In this document: positions 13,001 to 22,836 of the stretch, piece by piece
Numbering within the stretch: position 1 is the first letter of the stretch
Layout: the number at the start of each line of letters is the position of its first letter
Source: Chaetorhynchus papuensis
Lineage: Eukaryota > Chordata > Aves > Passeriformes > Rhipiduridae
Length of the DNA stretch: 64,000 nt
Assembly: GCA_013396525.1 (NCBI GenBank)
Contig: VWYX01000008.1
Coordinates: forward strand, 2,299,455 to 2,363,454
Reading direction: 5' to 3'
Notes under the pieces: generated by a model
What the model was told of the DNA's origin: nothing
Seen by the model: the letters and a program-made list of their open reading frames with translations, nothing else
Databases searched by the model: none
Program-made: the position numbers and the translations under genes

Positions 13001-16000
13001 CTTTCACAGGGTTTACCACTGAAAAGAAAGAGGCACTGTCACACTTCTGTGTAACTTCAAATATTCTTTCTGCAAGTAGTTGACAAGGAATTTGATATTT
13101 CCTTTATTTTCCTGGTATTCTTATTTTTAAAAACTGGCATTAACAGTAGTGCTTAATTATTGTGATCATAGCTCTTACAAGTCCCATTCTATGGGTCTGT
13201 CTCCAGGCTCTGTACTATCGTGTTTATTAGCAGCTGGTAAGTTTGAGTAAGTAGGAGGAGAGATAACTAGGGAGGGTAGGACCTGGAAGCACTTTTAATT
13301 CGCTTTTTTTCATTCTACAACATGGAAATATAATTCTGAATCACAACTAAAAAGAAACAACTGTGTTGAAATGACAGAAATCGGTGGATTCAAATGAAAG
13401 AATGGAGGTTGAGGAGTAGAAAGCCATCCTTTGAGTTTCTTGAGAAACATCATATGTGTCCTTTAGATTAATCAATATTTATCATTCACAGATGTGTCAT
13501 GAAGATGGATCACCACTGTCCTTGGATCAACAACTGTTGTGGATACCAGAATCATGCATCTTTCACTCTGTTTCTCCTCTTAGCTCCACTGGGATGCATT
13601 CACGCTTCTTTCATATTTATTATGACAATGTACACTCAGCTTTACAACAGAGTAAGAAAACATAACTAAATGCTTAAAATATTATTTAAGTCATATGCAT
13701 AATCTTACCTCTGGAAGTATGAGAGAATTTGGTTTTCTGAGAAGAAGCATGTGAAATTCCTTGTTATTCTTTCCACGTTGTTATTCTTTTCCACTCCCAG
13801 TTCTGCTCTGTACCTGTAAGAAGTATGGATTTTAATGGAGGAGGATTCAGAGAAAGTTGGTTTTATTGTCATTCATTTTTTCCCTGTTGCTTCTCATAGG
13901 GAAACTCACAGGGAGTTTCCTAGTGTTTTACATTGAAGACAGTTTCTGAGCAGCACTTTGTGTAAAGAGAGACAGGCTGTGTTTTGGCTGGCACAGAAAC
14001 CAGCTGCTATTTATTTCCAACACTCAAGTTATATCCTATTTATTTTCTTTCACTGGCCACTTTTTTAGAATTGTGTCCCTTTCTTCAAGGAAAAAAAAAG
14101 TACATTTTTTTGGGGACTAAAATTAAATATGTTAGTTTTGGTTTTTTTAAACTGGAAAACTTTAGCAACAATGAGCAAAGCTTGTTCTGGAATACAGCCC
14201 GTATTCTCAGATCCATGGTTAAGATTATAAGGTTTGATTTCAGCCTTTGTGGTTGCAATGAAGACCTTGATAACATCAGCTGAGTGTAACAGATGAAGTT
14301 GTATTTGTAGCAGCTGAGTTGTGTTTGCAGAGTGATAATGTTGAGAAGTGGTGTCTGCAAAGCTTTCAGAGAAAAACCTGCAGCATTTTCATGGAAAATG
14401 AGGACTGTTCTTTGCAAACATTGTCCATCTGACACTGATGAATGTGTTTTTGTTAACATACCAGAGTGCAGATTTTTTTTGCTGATTTTTGGGCCTTTGG
14501 AGCTTGCAAGATGATGATTATGGTTTCACTTTCTATCTAGCACCAAACAAACTTCTGCAGACAAAAGAGAAGGCTTTTGAATACTTTTTTTTTTTTAGTT
14601 TCTCTGCTTGCATTATAAACCTGTCAGATGTTGGACACTTACCTTCAGAGACAAATTTTTTACGGATAACTTGCTTTGTTTCAGCAGTTGGAAAGTTCTA
14701 GAGCTGAGTGGTATTTTTCTCTTTGCAGATATCTTTTGGGTGGAGTTCTGTGAAGATTGACATGAGTGCAGCCAAAAGAGACCCTCGTCCCATTATTCCC
14801 TTTGGACTGTCTGCATTTGCTGCATCTTTATTTGCCTTAGGACTGGCATTAGGAACAACTATTGCTGTTGGTATGCTGTTCATCATCCAGGTAAGTCTAT
14901 GGCTCTGTTGCAAAGAAGTTAAAAGCTGTAAGTTTGCGTGCTTGTGGAGTAAAAACAGAATTCAGGATTGAGATAAGAACAGTTGTTCAGAGCTTATGTT
15001 GCTATATAACTTTTTCAGGGATTTATGTAGCTTTGTCCCAGTTTTTCTGTTACCACAGATTAGGGTTTTTCTCATTATTTTTCATGGGAGGATTTGGATG
15101 TGAAAATCTAATGAGCTAAGAAAACATGAGACGGGTTTTATAAACTCCCTGAAAAAGGCATGATACTTGCCCTGTCCTTGCAAAGAGGTATAAATATGCC
15201 TGATGTATTTCTTAAAACGTTGGAGATATTTGGAAGGAAGCAAAAGGACACATTTTAAGCATAAAGTGCAATGCTGTGTGATACTGTCCTAAGTATATAA
15301 TTCTAGAGCATGTACCTCTGCTGAGGGTTAGCTTCTAACATATTCAGTTTAGTTTACAGTTAAGTTTAGTTTCAGTTAAGTCTATAAAAGTTACTTTGTT
15401 CTTTAAAACAGATTTAGTTTGTTAAATGAAGCTTTCTTTGCATAGCTGATGTATTCCCACAGAAAATAAATCCTAATTTCACCTAACACTTCTATTTCAG
15501 ATGAAAGTAATTTTGACAAATAAAACTTCAATCGAATCCTGGATTGAAGAAAAGGTAATCTTCTATTTCAGTATTCTTGTACTGTTACAAAGTTTATTTT
15601 CTGTATTTTTTTTTTTTTGTTTTATCTATGGATTAAAACCAAAGATGTTATTTCAGTTCACCACTGACTTAACACCTACAACAAGCTTTTCCCTTACTGT
15701 ATCTGAAATTCACTGAAAGAGATGAGAAGTCATGGAAATGCATAGGTTTTTCTTTTGTTTTGGAGGAGTTTGTTGAACATTGAATAATTTTTGCTTTGAA
15801 GAGACTTTGCTTATCTGCTTGAAATATGTGGGTGTTTTCATCTGAAAATTGAGCTGTCTTTGTCATTATACCTGCCTGTACCTTTAATTGTCCACCTCAC
15901 TGACCCATTCAAAGTGGCATCTTTTGGCTCATGGTTTTCCCCATTTCTTACTTTGGATTGTAAGGGAGGATTTTCCTTGATTTGGGAAGATTTTCCTTGA

Positions 16001-19000
16001 TTTTAAAGAAGTACTAGAAAATACCTAGTCTTCTCTCCTTTAAATTTCTCCTAGATTTCCTTATCTTTATAGAGATTTTCACAAGATTTTTCAGGAGAAA
16101 TGTAGTCAAGCAGCAGTAGCTAAGTTTAGAGGAAGCAAAACTGACTCAATATTTAGAAATTAGTTTAGCTCTACCTAAGTTTTTTGTGTAAATCCACAAA
16201 CGTTTCACTAATGTCTTGTTGTCTTTCTTTTATTTTGTGTGCCAAAATTAGCATGAGAATATTGACTGTGTATAAGTACTTAAAGTACTGTAATGTCAAC
16301 TCTTTGTATGGAATATGGCTGGATCCAAGTCCTGTTAGCCCTTTGAAAAATGGGATAATGGAATATAAATGAAAAAAATCCCTGTTATCACTATATTGTA
16401 GAATTTGGAATAATAAGTTAAAACATTTACCGTAAAACACAGGCTGCTAATATGTCCCTTCTGAAAACTGAGCATGGACTGTAATACATAAATATTTAAT
16501 AAAATGGCATTATTGCAACAGAGAGCACTGCTCTGTGGCTGCTCCACTAGATGTCATCAGAACTGTGAGAATGTAAAGCTCGTGACTATGGAATGTGGGC
16601 AATTCAGATCATGCCTGTGTGTGCATTGTCAGAGGAGGAGTTGGCACTAGCAATGTTGAGTCATGATCATGATCATTAATCAAAGAATTCTGAGCTGTGG
16701 AAGCTTTGGTATGTAACTGAGAAATATTGGTCCCTAAAAAAAAAGCCCTAAAATAAGATGGGAGCATGGAGTGGAAGATCAGTGTAGTCAGTGGACTCTA
16801 TTGTTAAAGAGTGAATGAGGGGTGGGGACACCCAAACCAGACATACTTCTGAATTATTGTTTTGAGTAGTTTTTAAAGCCTGGGTTGGTACAGCAGGAGT
16901 TCACTGCTCTTGCCTGAAAATACTGGCCTTTAGGTCCCGTGGATCCATACAGGGCTTATGGCCTGGCCTTCTTAGTATTTGCTGCTTGACTGCAGTTTGT
17001 AGGGTGTTTTTATGTACTGCATTTCTTAATTATCTTCCAGGCCAAAGACAGAATCCAGTACTACCAAACGGGTGAGACCTTTATCTTTCCCTATGACATG
17101 GGAAGTAAATGGAAGAACTTCAGGCAAGTGTTTACATGGTCTGGGATTCCTGAGGGAGATGGCCTGGACTGGCCAGTTAGAGATGGATGTCACCAGTACA
17201 GTTTGACGGTAACTGCTCTTCAGTGGTATCTCAAGTTGATTCTCCCCACTATCCAACTGTCCTCCTTCCTTTGCAATTATAGGCCAGCTTTTTAAATAAC
17301 TAAAATAGGCTGGCTTGAAATACAAGTACAGGAGTTCTGTTAAATGTTCTCCCCTTTTTGATACACTTAAAGTTATGCTTTTGTGAGTGCTTCAAACTGC
17401 TAATGGTATTTCCTGTATTTGTTGAATGGTTTCAATGCCTGGCTTCATTTTGTGTTGAATGCTGCCTAAATTTCTATTTATAATCATTTATAGATAGAGC
17501 AACTGAAACAGAAAGCAGACAAGCGAGTAAGAAGTGTAAGTATTTGTGAAGTTTGGTCTGAAATTACTTTGAAATACCAGTATAAATAAATGTAATTAAT
17601 CCACACAAACAATGTATAGCAATCTCTGCTTAATTAAACTTGGCATTTAGCCTTTGCTTTTGCTTCTTAGTTTCCAGATGGGAAGAAATATGATAATAAA
17701 GATGACTGTGCTTCATTGTTAAGCAGTCAATTTAGAATTTAAAGTCCCTTTGACAGCCATTGTCATTTTGCTCAAATCTGTGGTATGCTTGAATTGAATT
17801 TTTTGGTGTGAAACTTATCAGCAAGGCCGTAACTCCTTCAAATAACGAATTGCTGTGTTCTGTTCCAATCTGTAGGTGCGGTATCGAGCCATAGAAGATT
17901 ACAGTGGTGTCTGCTGCCCTGTGACTAAAGGTGTTAAAACATTCTTCACAACACCGTGCACTGAAGAACCTAGAATTGCACTGAGTAAAGGGGATCTGAT
18001 TTTAGCCACCAGAGGCTTAAAGTTAGTGGCTCCACACCCTTTATGTTTGGTTAAAAGAAATACTGAGATGAGTTCTGGCATCTAATTACCTGTTATGCTT
18101 CTTTCCCCAGACACTGGATGTATGGTGAGAAGATTCTCATCTCGGCTGCTGATGGTATGGAGCAGTTAATTTCACTTTTTCTGTTGAAAATTGCAAATCC
18201 ATTTTATAGCTGCCTAGAAATGTGGCAAATATTATATGCTCACTTCTCAAAATGTAGAATGGTCACCTTAGTGGCATTAGCTTCTCTCCACACTCCACAG
18301 TTTTTATTCTTTACATCTAATAGACTTCCCAGTTTTGATAAACATTAAATGACTCCGTCAGACTGACGAAACACTCATTTAGTAGTTTATTGAAAGTTAA
18401 GTGGGGAGGGGGACACTTCATATTCTAAGAAAAAGTTAGACTTTTAGACTCTAAAGAGGTTAAGGATGATTCGTTTTTTTGATATTTAAATGGTGGTCTG
18501 TCTTAAACAGATCCAGGCTTCCTACCTACACACCCTAGGTAAGTATTGGGATTAATCTTTGTGTATCTTAAAAACTAGGAGACATTATGTCTTTGGTTTG
18601 GAATAATTTCCAGAGACTTTATTATGCATTTATAAAACTAACTGTGGGTTTTGAAGATGTTAAAGACTCCTGCTGATCTGCAGAGGGTCAGCATCACAGC
18701 CACCTGCATTGAAGCTTTTTCATTTTTCACTTCAGACCTCTTGCTTTGGCCTGAACTAAAATTTTACCTGCCAGAGAGTGTGTTGGATTCTGTTGTTTCT
18801 TCTAAACAATTGTTAATTCATTGCATATGCATTTCATATTGGCACAAGTGAGGCTGCCAGCAGTCACTACACTGAAAGAGTCCATGCTTTTCATGGGAGG
18901 TCCGAAACCTTCATGGGCTGGAAGTGCCCTGGCAGCTCACTCCAGTAAACTCCTTCAAACATCAGATAAAAATTAACATGGCAATAGTTTGTATTGCATT

Positions 19001-20015
19001 GCTTACTGTGAAGATTAGCAGGACAGATCTGCTCTACTGAATGTTGGGTTTTTTTAAATTGGGTAAAATGTGGCCTGAATGGGGAACTTGATGAACACTG
19101 AGAGGCTGGATCAGACTAGACTTCAAAAACAGGATGAGTTTTGTTAGGAATGTATAGCAAAATGCTATAAATAAGCAGGAATAAAAAGTTGCACGACAGC
19201 AAGATGGCAAAATGAATGATGAAGTAGCAGTTCTTCTGTGGGAAAAAGACTCAATCATAATCTTAAGATGAGCCAACACTTTCAGAAAAGAAAAAAGCAT
19301 ACAGCTTCCCAGATGCATGAAGGAAACCTTCCATCCTCCTCAGCATTGGCAGAGACTCTGCTGAAATACTCCTACAAGTAAAAGCAGTTACTGCATCTCA
19401 AGAGAGAGGAGCATCAACTGTAAAGGGTTGAGAGGAAAACAATGAGAATAATTAGAATAATGGAAAATGTGACTTATAAGGAAAAGCCAAGAGAACTGGG
19501 ATGGTTTACCTGGAGAGGAGTGGGAAATAGGAGACTGTCAGGGTATGTACAAATAGTCTTCAGCTGTGTGAAAGTCTGTGGTAGACAAGTTTATCTGCTT
19601 TGTGTGTCCTGGTGTGTGGAAAAAGGAGTTGTAAATCTGATTTATAGACAGAAAGATTCAGATAGGTTATAAGGAGGAATTTTCTCAAGGAAGGTAGAGC
19701 ACTGCAAAACTTTGGAGATGTCTGAAAACATTTTAGGTAGTTGGAAAAAATCCATGCATCCCCAGGCAATGATGTTAGAAATGACTTGGATGTTCTGCCT
19801 TGTAGAAGAAAATAACTTATGTAAATGCTTGATGTCTCTTGCAGTCCTGTGTTTTTCCTCAGTAGTGGGCCATGTTTTTTTCTAAGTTAATGCAACTTTT
19901 CATGTCTTAAGGTGGAATAAGAGAACGAGGCTGGTTCCCTAGGAAGTGTGTGGAAAAATGCCAGTATGACTCTGAAACAGATCAACCAGTGGATGGAGAG
20001 AAGAAAAGCAAATAG
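9844..20015 (+). CDS. ZDHHC6: ZDHHC6, ER palmitoyltransferase with SH3 domain
   Basis: Transfers long-chain acyl groups from acyl-CoA to cysteines of ER proteins. Ten coding exons: join(9844..10092,11826..11917,13492..13651,14729..14890,15501..15554,17041..17208,17494..17535,17876..18021,18111..18154,19912..20015), 406 codons with no internal stop, close to the 413 of human DHHC6. Membrane segments lie near residues 15-36, 48-68, 136-160 and 185-218. The cysteine-rich zinc domain starts at C95 and leads to DHHC at 120-123, with C123 catalytic. The C-terminal SH3-like region (about 310-385) keeps Cys322, Cys323 and Cys337, matching the three cysteines known to be palmitoylated in human DHHC6 (328, 329, 343). 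The chain ends KKSK, equivalent to the lysine-based ER signal KKNR. The ATG at 9844 is chosen because it precedes the conserved LCHWGP by a short tail; the N-terminus is about 6 residues shorter than human. Confidence 0.97.
11826..11917 (+). CDS. ZDHHC6: ZDHHC6 coding exon 2
   Basis: Residues 84-114. Carries the zinc-binding run CKVCQSYKAPRSHHCRKCN. Acceptor ...TTTAAAG, donor GTACTG; ends two bases into an Arg codon. Confidence 0.95.
13492..13651 (+). CDS. ZDHHC6: ZDHHC6 coding exon 3 (DHHC catalytic exon)
   Basis: Completes Arg114 and encodes CVMKMDHHCPWINNCCG, with catalytic Cys123, then transmembrane segment 3. Acceptor ATTCACAG, donor GTAAGA. Confidence 0.96.
14729..14890 (+). CDS. ZDHHC6: ZDHHC6 coding exon 4
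   Basis: Residues 168-221: a luminal loop (ISFGWSSVKIDMSA) and transmembrane segment 4. Acceptor CTTTGCAG, donor GTAAGT; 54 whole codons. Confidence 0.96.
15501..15554 (+). CDS. ZDHHC6: ZDHHC6 coding exon 5
   Basis: A 54-nt exon, residues 222-239, encoding the cytosolic stretch with NKTSIESWIEEK, the counterpart of the TTxE motif of DHHC enzymes. Acceptor TATTTCAG, donor GTAATC. Confidence 0.95.
17041..17208 (+). CDS. ZDHHC6: ZDHHC6 coding exon 6
   Basis: Residues 240-295: AKDRIQYYQ through FTWSGIPEGDGLDWPV to QYSLT, cytosolic. Acceptor TCTTCCAG, donor GTAACT; 56 whole codons. Confidence 0.95.
17494..17535 (+). CDS. ZDHHC6: ZDHHC6 coding exon 7 (42-nt micro-exon)
   Basis: Fourteen codons, IEQLKQKADKRVRS, residues 296-309. 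Acceptor ATTTATAG, donor GTAAGT. Confidence 0.94.
17876..18021 (+). CDS. ZDHHC6: ZDHHC6 coding exon 8 (SH3-like, regulatory cysteines)
   Basis: Residues 310-358: EDYSGVCCP...FTTPCTEEPRIALSKGDLILATRG. It holds Cys322, Cys323 and Cys337. Acceptor AATCTGTAG; the donor is the less usual GTTAGT. That donor is supported because exon 9 then continues in frame into HWMYGEK. Confidence 0.93.
18111..18154 (+). CDS. ZDHHC6: ZDHHC6 coding exon 9
   Basis: A 44-nt exon (HWMYGEKILISAAD). Acceptor TTTCCCCAG, donor GTATGG; leaves one base of a Gly codon. Confidence 0.92.
19410..19800 (+). mobile_element. Diverged CR1-type LINE fragment (tentative)
   Basis: In the last ZDHHC6 intron. Phrases such as AAGCCAAGAGAACTGGGATGG and later elements follow the order of the CR1 3' region (body, then the segment that includes the flanking-exposure motif), but it is heavily decayed. 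Boundaries are approximate. Confidence 0.4.
19912..20015 (+). CDS. ZDHHC6: ZDHHC6 coding exon 10, stop and ER signal
   Basis: Encodes GGIRERGWFPRKCVEKC and the acidic tail ending EKKSK, with TAG at 20013-20015. Acceptor GTCTTAAG. The dilysine-like end is the expected ER retrieval signal. Confidence 0.94.
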
Positions 20016-20192
20016 CCTTCTAATTTTTTTAAATATGAAATGGAATTTTTACTTCAGACCACAATCCTTTACTTGAAATTTTCTGTATATTACTTTAGAC
20101 TTATGCAATGAATATATTAGGATGAGGTTTTCTTTTCCTCACAGCTGAAAGGGTTGTATATGCCTGTGCCATGGTTTGCATACTTTTTAAAC

Positions 20193-20465
20193 AATAAATA
20201 ATTGAAGAAGCCATTCAGTGGATTGCCTTCAAGATACATCTTTTCATCACAAGTCAGGATTGTTTTTTTCTGTTTAAATTGCATTCTGAGCGTTCAGATT
20301 TTAGGTTTTTTTCCTCAGCCGCATCGGATTCTTATGCGTGCTGCTTATCTTTTGTATTTCTCTGAAGCTGCCCCTGAAAATCTTAAAATAAACACCTGAT
20401 TCAAATTCCAGATAAAATTTGTTACCTGTGACTTTTAATGATGTGAATTGTCCACCTCAAATAAA
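20193..20465 (+). terminator. ZDHHC6: ZDHHC6 3' UTR poly(A) signals
   Basis: Three AATAAA hexamers lie downstream of the stop, at 20193-20198, 20387-20392 and 20460-20465. A 3' UTR of roughly 0.2-0.5 kb and alternative polyadenylation are inferred. Which site is used cannot be told from sequence. Confidence 0.6.
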
Positions 20466-22049
20466 TGATACATTTGTATTCACTTGTGGGTTCAGTTGTT
20501 CTTAGACCTAGAAGAACTAGTTCAGAGGCATGGGAGTGTGAACTGACTGGGAAGATTTAACCTCGTAGGTTGTTTTTCAAGGTTAAAAAGATTTCAACTG
20601 TTGCAGTAGGAATATTCTGTGCTTTTAATGGCAAAAACTACAGCTAGCACTGTCTGCTCCCTCTGAAATCTGAGTCTGTACCCAAGAGATCTTGATCCGT
20701 TTTAGAGTGAAAGGAAGCAGTAGCCTTCACGAGGTACAATAGTTCTCCAAGCCTGCTGTAGCTTTTTCTAGTGTTCAAACAATAGCCTGAAGTAATTTTT
20801 GCACCATGTCAATGCAAACATGCCTAAAGTGCCCCTGTTTTTACTTCAGATCCATGTTGTGGAAGCAGTTCATATGGCAGAAGTGGCACACAAGAGACCA
20901 GTTTAAGACTAATTTACACTTGAATTGCTGTATATGTTTTATTGTTCAGGCAGTGCAATTTACCCTCCAAGCAGATCTGTGCAGGGAAACATCACTGTTC
21001 ATTGTATCAACAAAAGTACTTTCGAGGCACTGCAGCAGGTGGCATCACAGGATTCGCCTCAAGTTTCTACAGATCTCAGCTGAATTGGATTTACTGTCCC
21101 CAACGGACTTGCTTGTTTTTGTGTCCAAAACCAGTTCCAGGATACACTTCTTCCCTCTGGTTCTTTTTCTTTCTCCCCAGTCTCACCTGGGGAAAAAGAT
21201 TAGGCCACCACAAACTTTCATGTCACATTGCTTTCAGGAAAGCATAGGACAGCTAAGCAACATAGTTAGCATGCATTTTTGGAGACTTAGAAGCCTTTAT
21301 AGCCTCACATTTCTGCCAAGCACAGGAAGTGACACTATGGTTATTTGAAAATGTCAAGGTCTTGGGGCCCAGACTAGGAATTGAAATGGGTCAGTTGTTT
21401 TCACTAGTCAAAACTAGAGGTGCCTCACAGCAAGGAGTGGATCTTTTGATAAATCTTGCTTTCATTTTGGGATGGCTGACCAAGAGCATTAAAGAGGGAG
21501 AGGAACAGCCACTAGCTGTCTGAACAAGACAGGGAAGACAACTGTCGGCAGACAAAACTGCCCTAGGAAAGCTACAGATACACCTTCCACATGTTGCATC
21601 CTTGCTAGCACTGTGTTGCCTTTTGAACTGCTAGAGCAGACTACTGCAGGGACAGGGAGGAGCTCTTAGCAGAGACAGCAGACTGATGGAAGATAAAAAG
21701 AAAGTTTGCATCTCGCTTAAATAATTTTCTAAAGCAGCAGCTTTAGCACGAGAAAATCTCACATCTTACTTCATGTGGTAAATTCATCGTTTCAGCTCAG
21801 CCTATGCTGAAGATAAGGAAAAGAAAGACAAGTAGAGGAGCAGCTGGACTACAGGAGCAAATCTGGACTACACTACATTATCACCTCATGGCTGGAGCTG
21901 TGGCTGACCAGTGGCAGCACAGGGAACAAGTTAGTGTTCTGCAGCAGTTGTGTTCTAGCTGCAGCCATACAGAGCCGGCAGCTGACAATGTGGTTGCAGC
22001 AGAGCCACAAGTAATTCACACAGGCTTTAGTTTGATTGTGCAGTCTCAA
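20466..22049. other. Convergent intergenic region ZDHHC6 / ACSL5
   Basis: Between the last ZDHHC6 poly(A) signal and the proposed ACSL5 poly(A) site. A 180-codon plus-strand frame (20806-21348) shows no domain or start context. No RNA gene or clear repeat was recognised. Part may be extended 3' UTR. Confidence 0.6.
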
Positions 22050-22055
22050 TTTATT
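22050..22055 (-). terminator. ACSL5: Candidate ACSL5 poly(A) signal
   Basis: TTTATT on the plus strand reads AATAAA in the ACSL5 direction, about 640 bases after its stop. A second AATAAA overlaps the stop codon (22695-22700), too close to the stop to be the likely main site. Position-based inference only. Confidence 0.4.
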
Positions 22056-22695
22056 GCATCCTATATCCTTAGGATTGACAGCTAAAGTTTTACACTTTTT
22101 AGGCTCAAATTCTTAAGTGTAAAGACTTTAACACTGCTGTTTCATTTGAAAATGTGCAAAAACTGATCCAGTGCCTCCTAAAGAATGAACTGTGTTTGCT
22201 GTAGACAAATGTACTTTGCAAACCAGTTGATGCCAGATTACTCACTTTCATTATAAACAACATCTAGCCTGAGGTCCAGGCCTAGGAACAGGAAATTCAC
22301 TTCTGTGTTTGCTAAACACATTAGCATGAATTCCTACTGAGTTCAGTCTGATTGCAGATCAATCCACAAGTCACCGTGGAGTTCATAGTTTCAGAAGGAA
22401 AATAAGATTTGCTTTTGACAGTGAGAAGTGCATGCAGCTGTCTTTTAAAGGCTTGAGGCTCTCAGTCACAGTCCAAGAAAGATGAAAGTTCTGGCTTTGC
22501 CTAGGCAGTTGATGCTCAGTTCCACAGGATGTTAACACTGCTAGTTGTCAGTTATACTACAGCCATCTTCATCCAACACTCATTTTTCCCAGATACTAGA
22601 AACAAATTAATTTAAGTTCCTGTTCCTCTCCACGCAAGCCCGTCTTCACCGTAGGCCATGTAGTGTCACCATGCAGTTTAAATTAAACTGGCCAT

Positions 22696-22836
22696 TTATT
22701 CCTGAACAGATGAATAGAGGGCCTCAATCTCCTTCTGGAAGAATTTAACAAGGTCTCCTCGCTTTGCCTTCAGTGTTGGTGTCAAGAGTCCATTTTCTAC
22801 AGAGAACAACTCTGTGTGGATGTACAGGTCTCTAAC
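22696..22836 (-). CDS. ACSL5: ACSL5 coding exon 20 and stop
   Basis: Residues 638-683: VRDLYIHTELFSVENGLLTP, then TLKAKRGDLVKFF... SSVQE, with TAA at 22698-22696. Acceptor TTTAATAG. The stop lies inside an AATAAA hexamer. Confidence 0.95.
   Translation of the reverse strand, partial: VRDLYIHTELFSVENGLLTPTLKAKRGDLVKFFQKEIEALYSSVQE

Noticed and set aside
20806..21348. 180-codon plus-strand frame between ZDHHC6 and ACSL5
   Set aside because: No family resemblance and another frame is open over the same DNA; more likely non-coding or extended 3' UTR.
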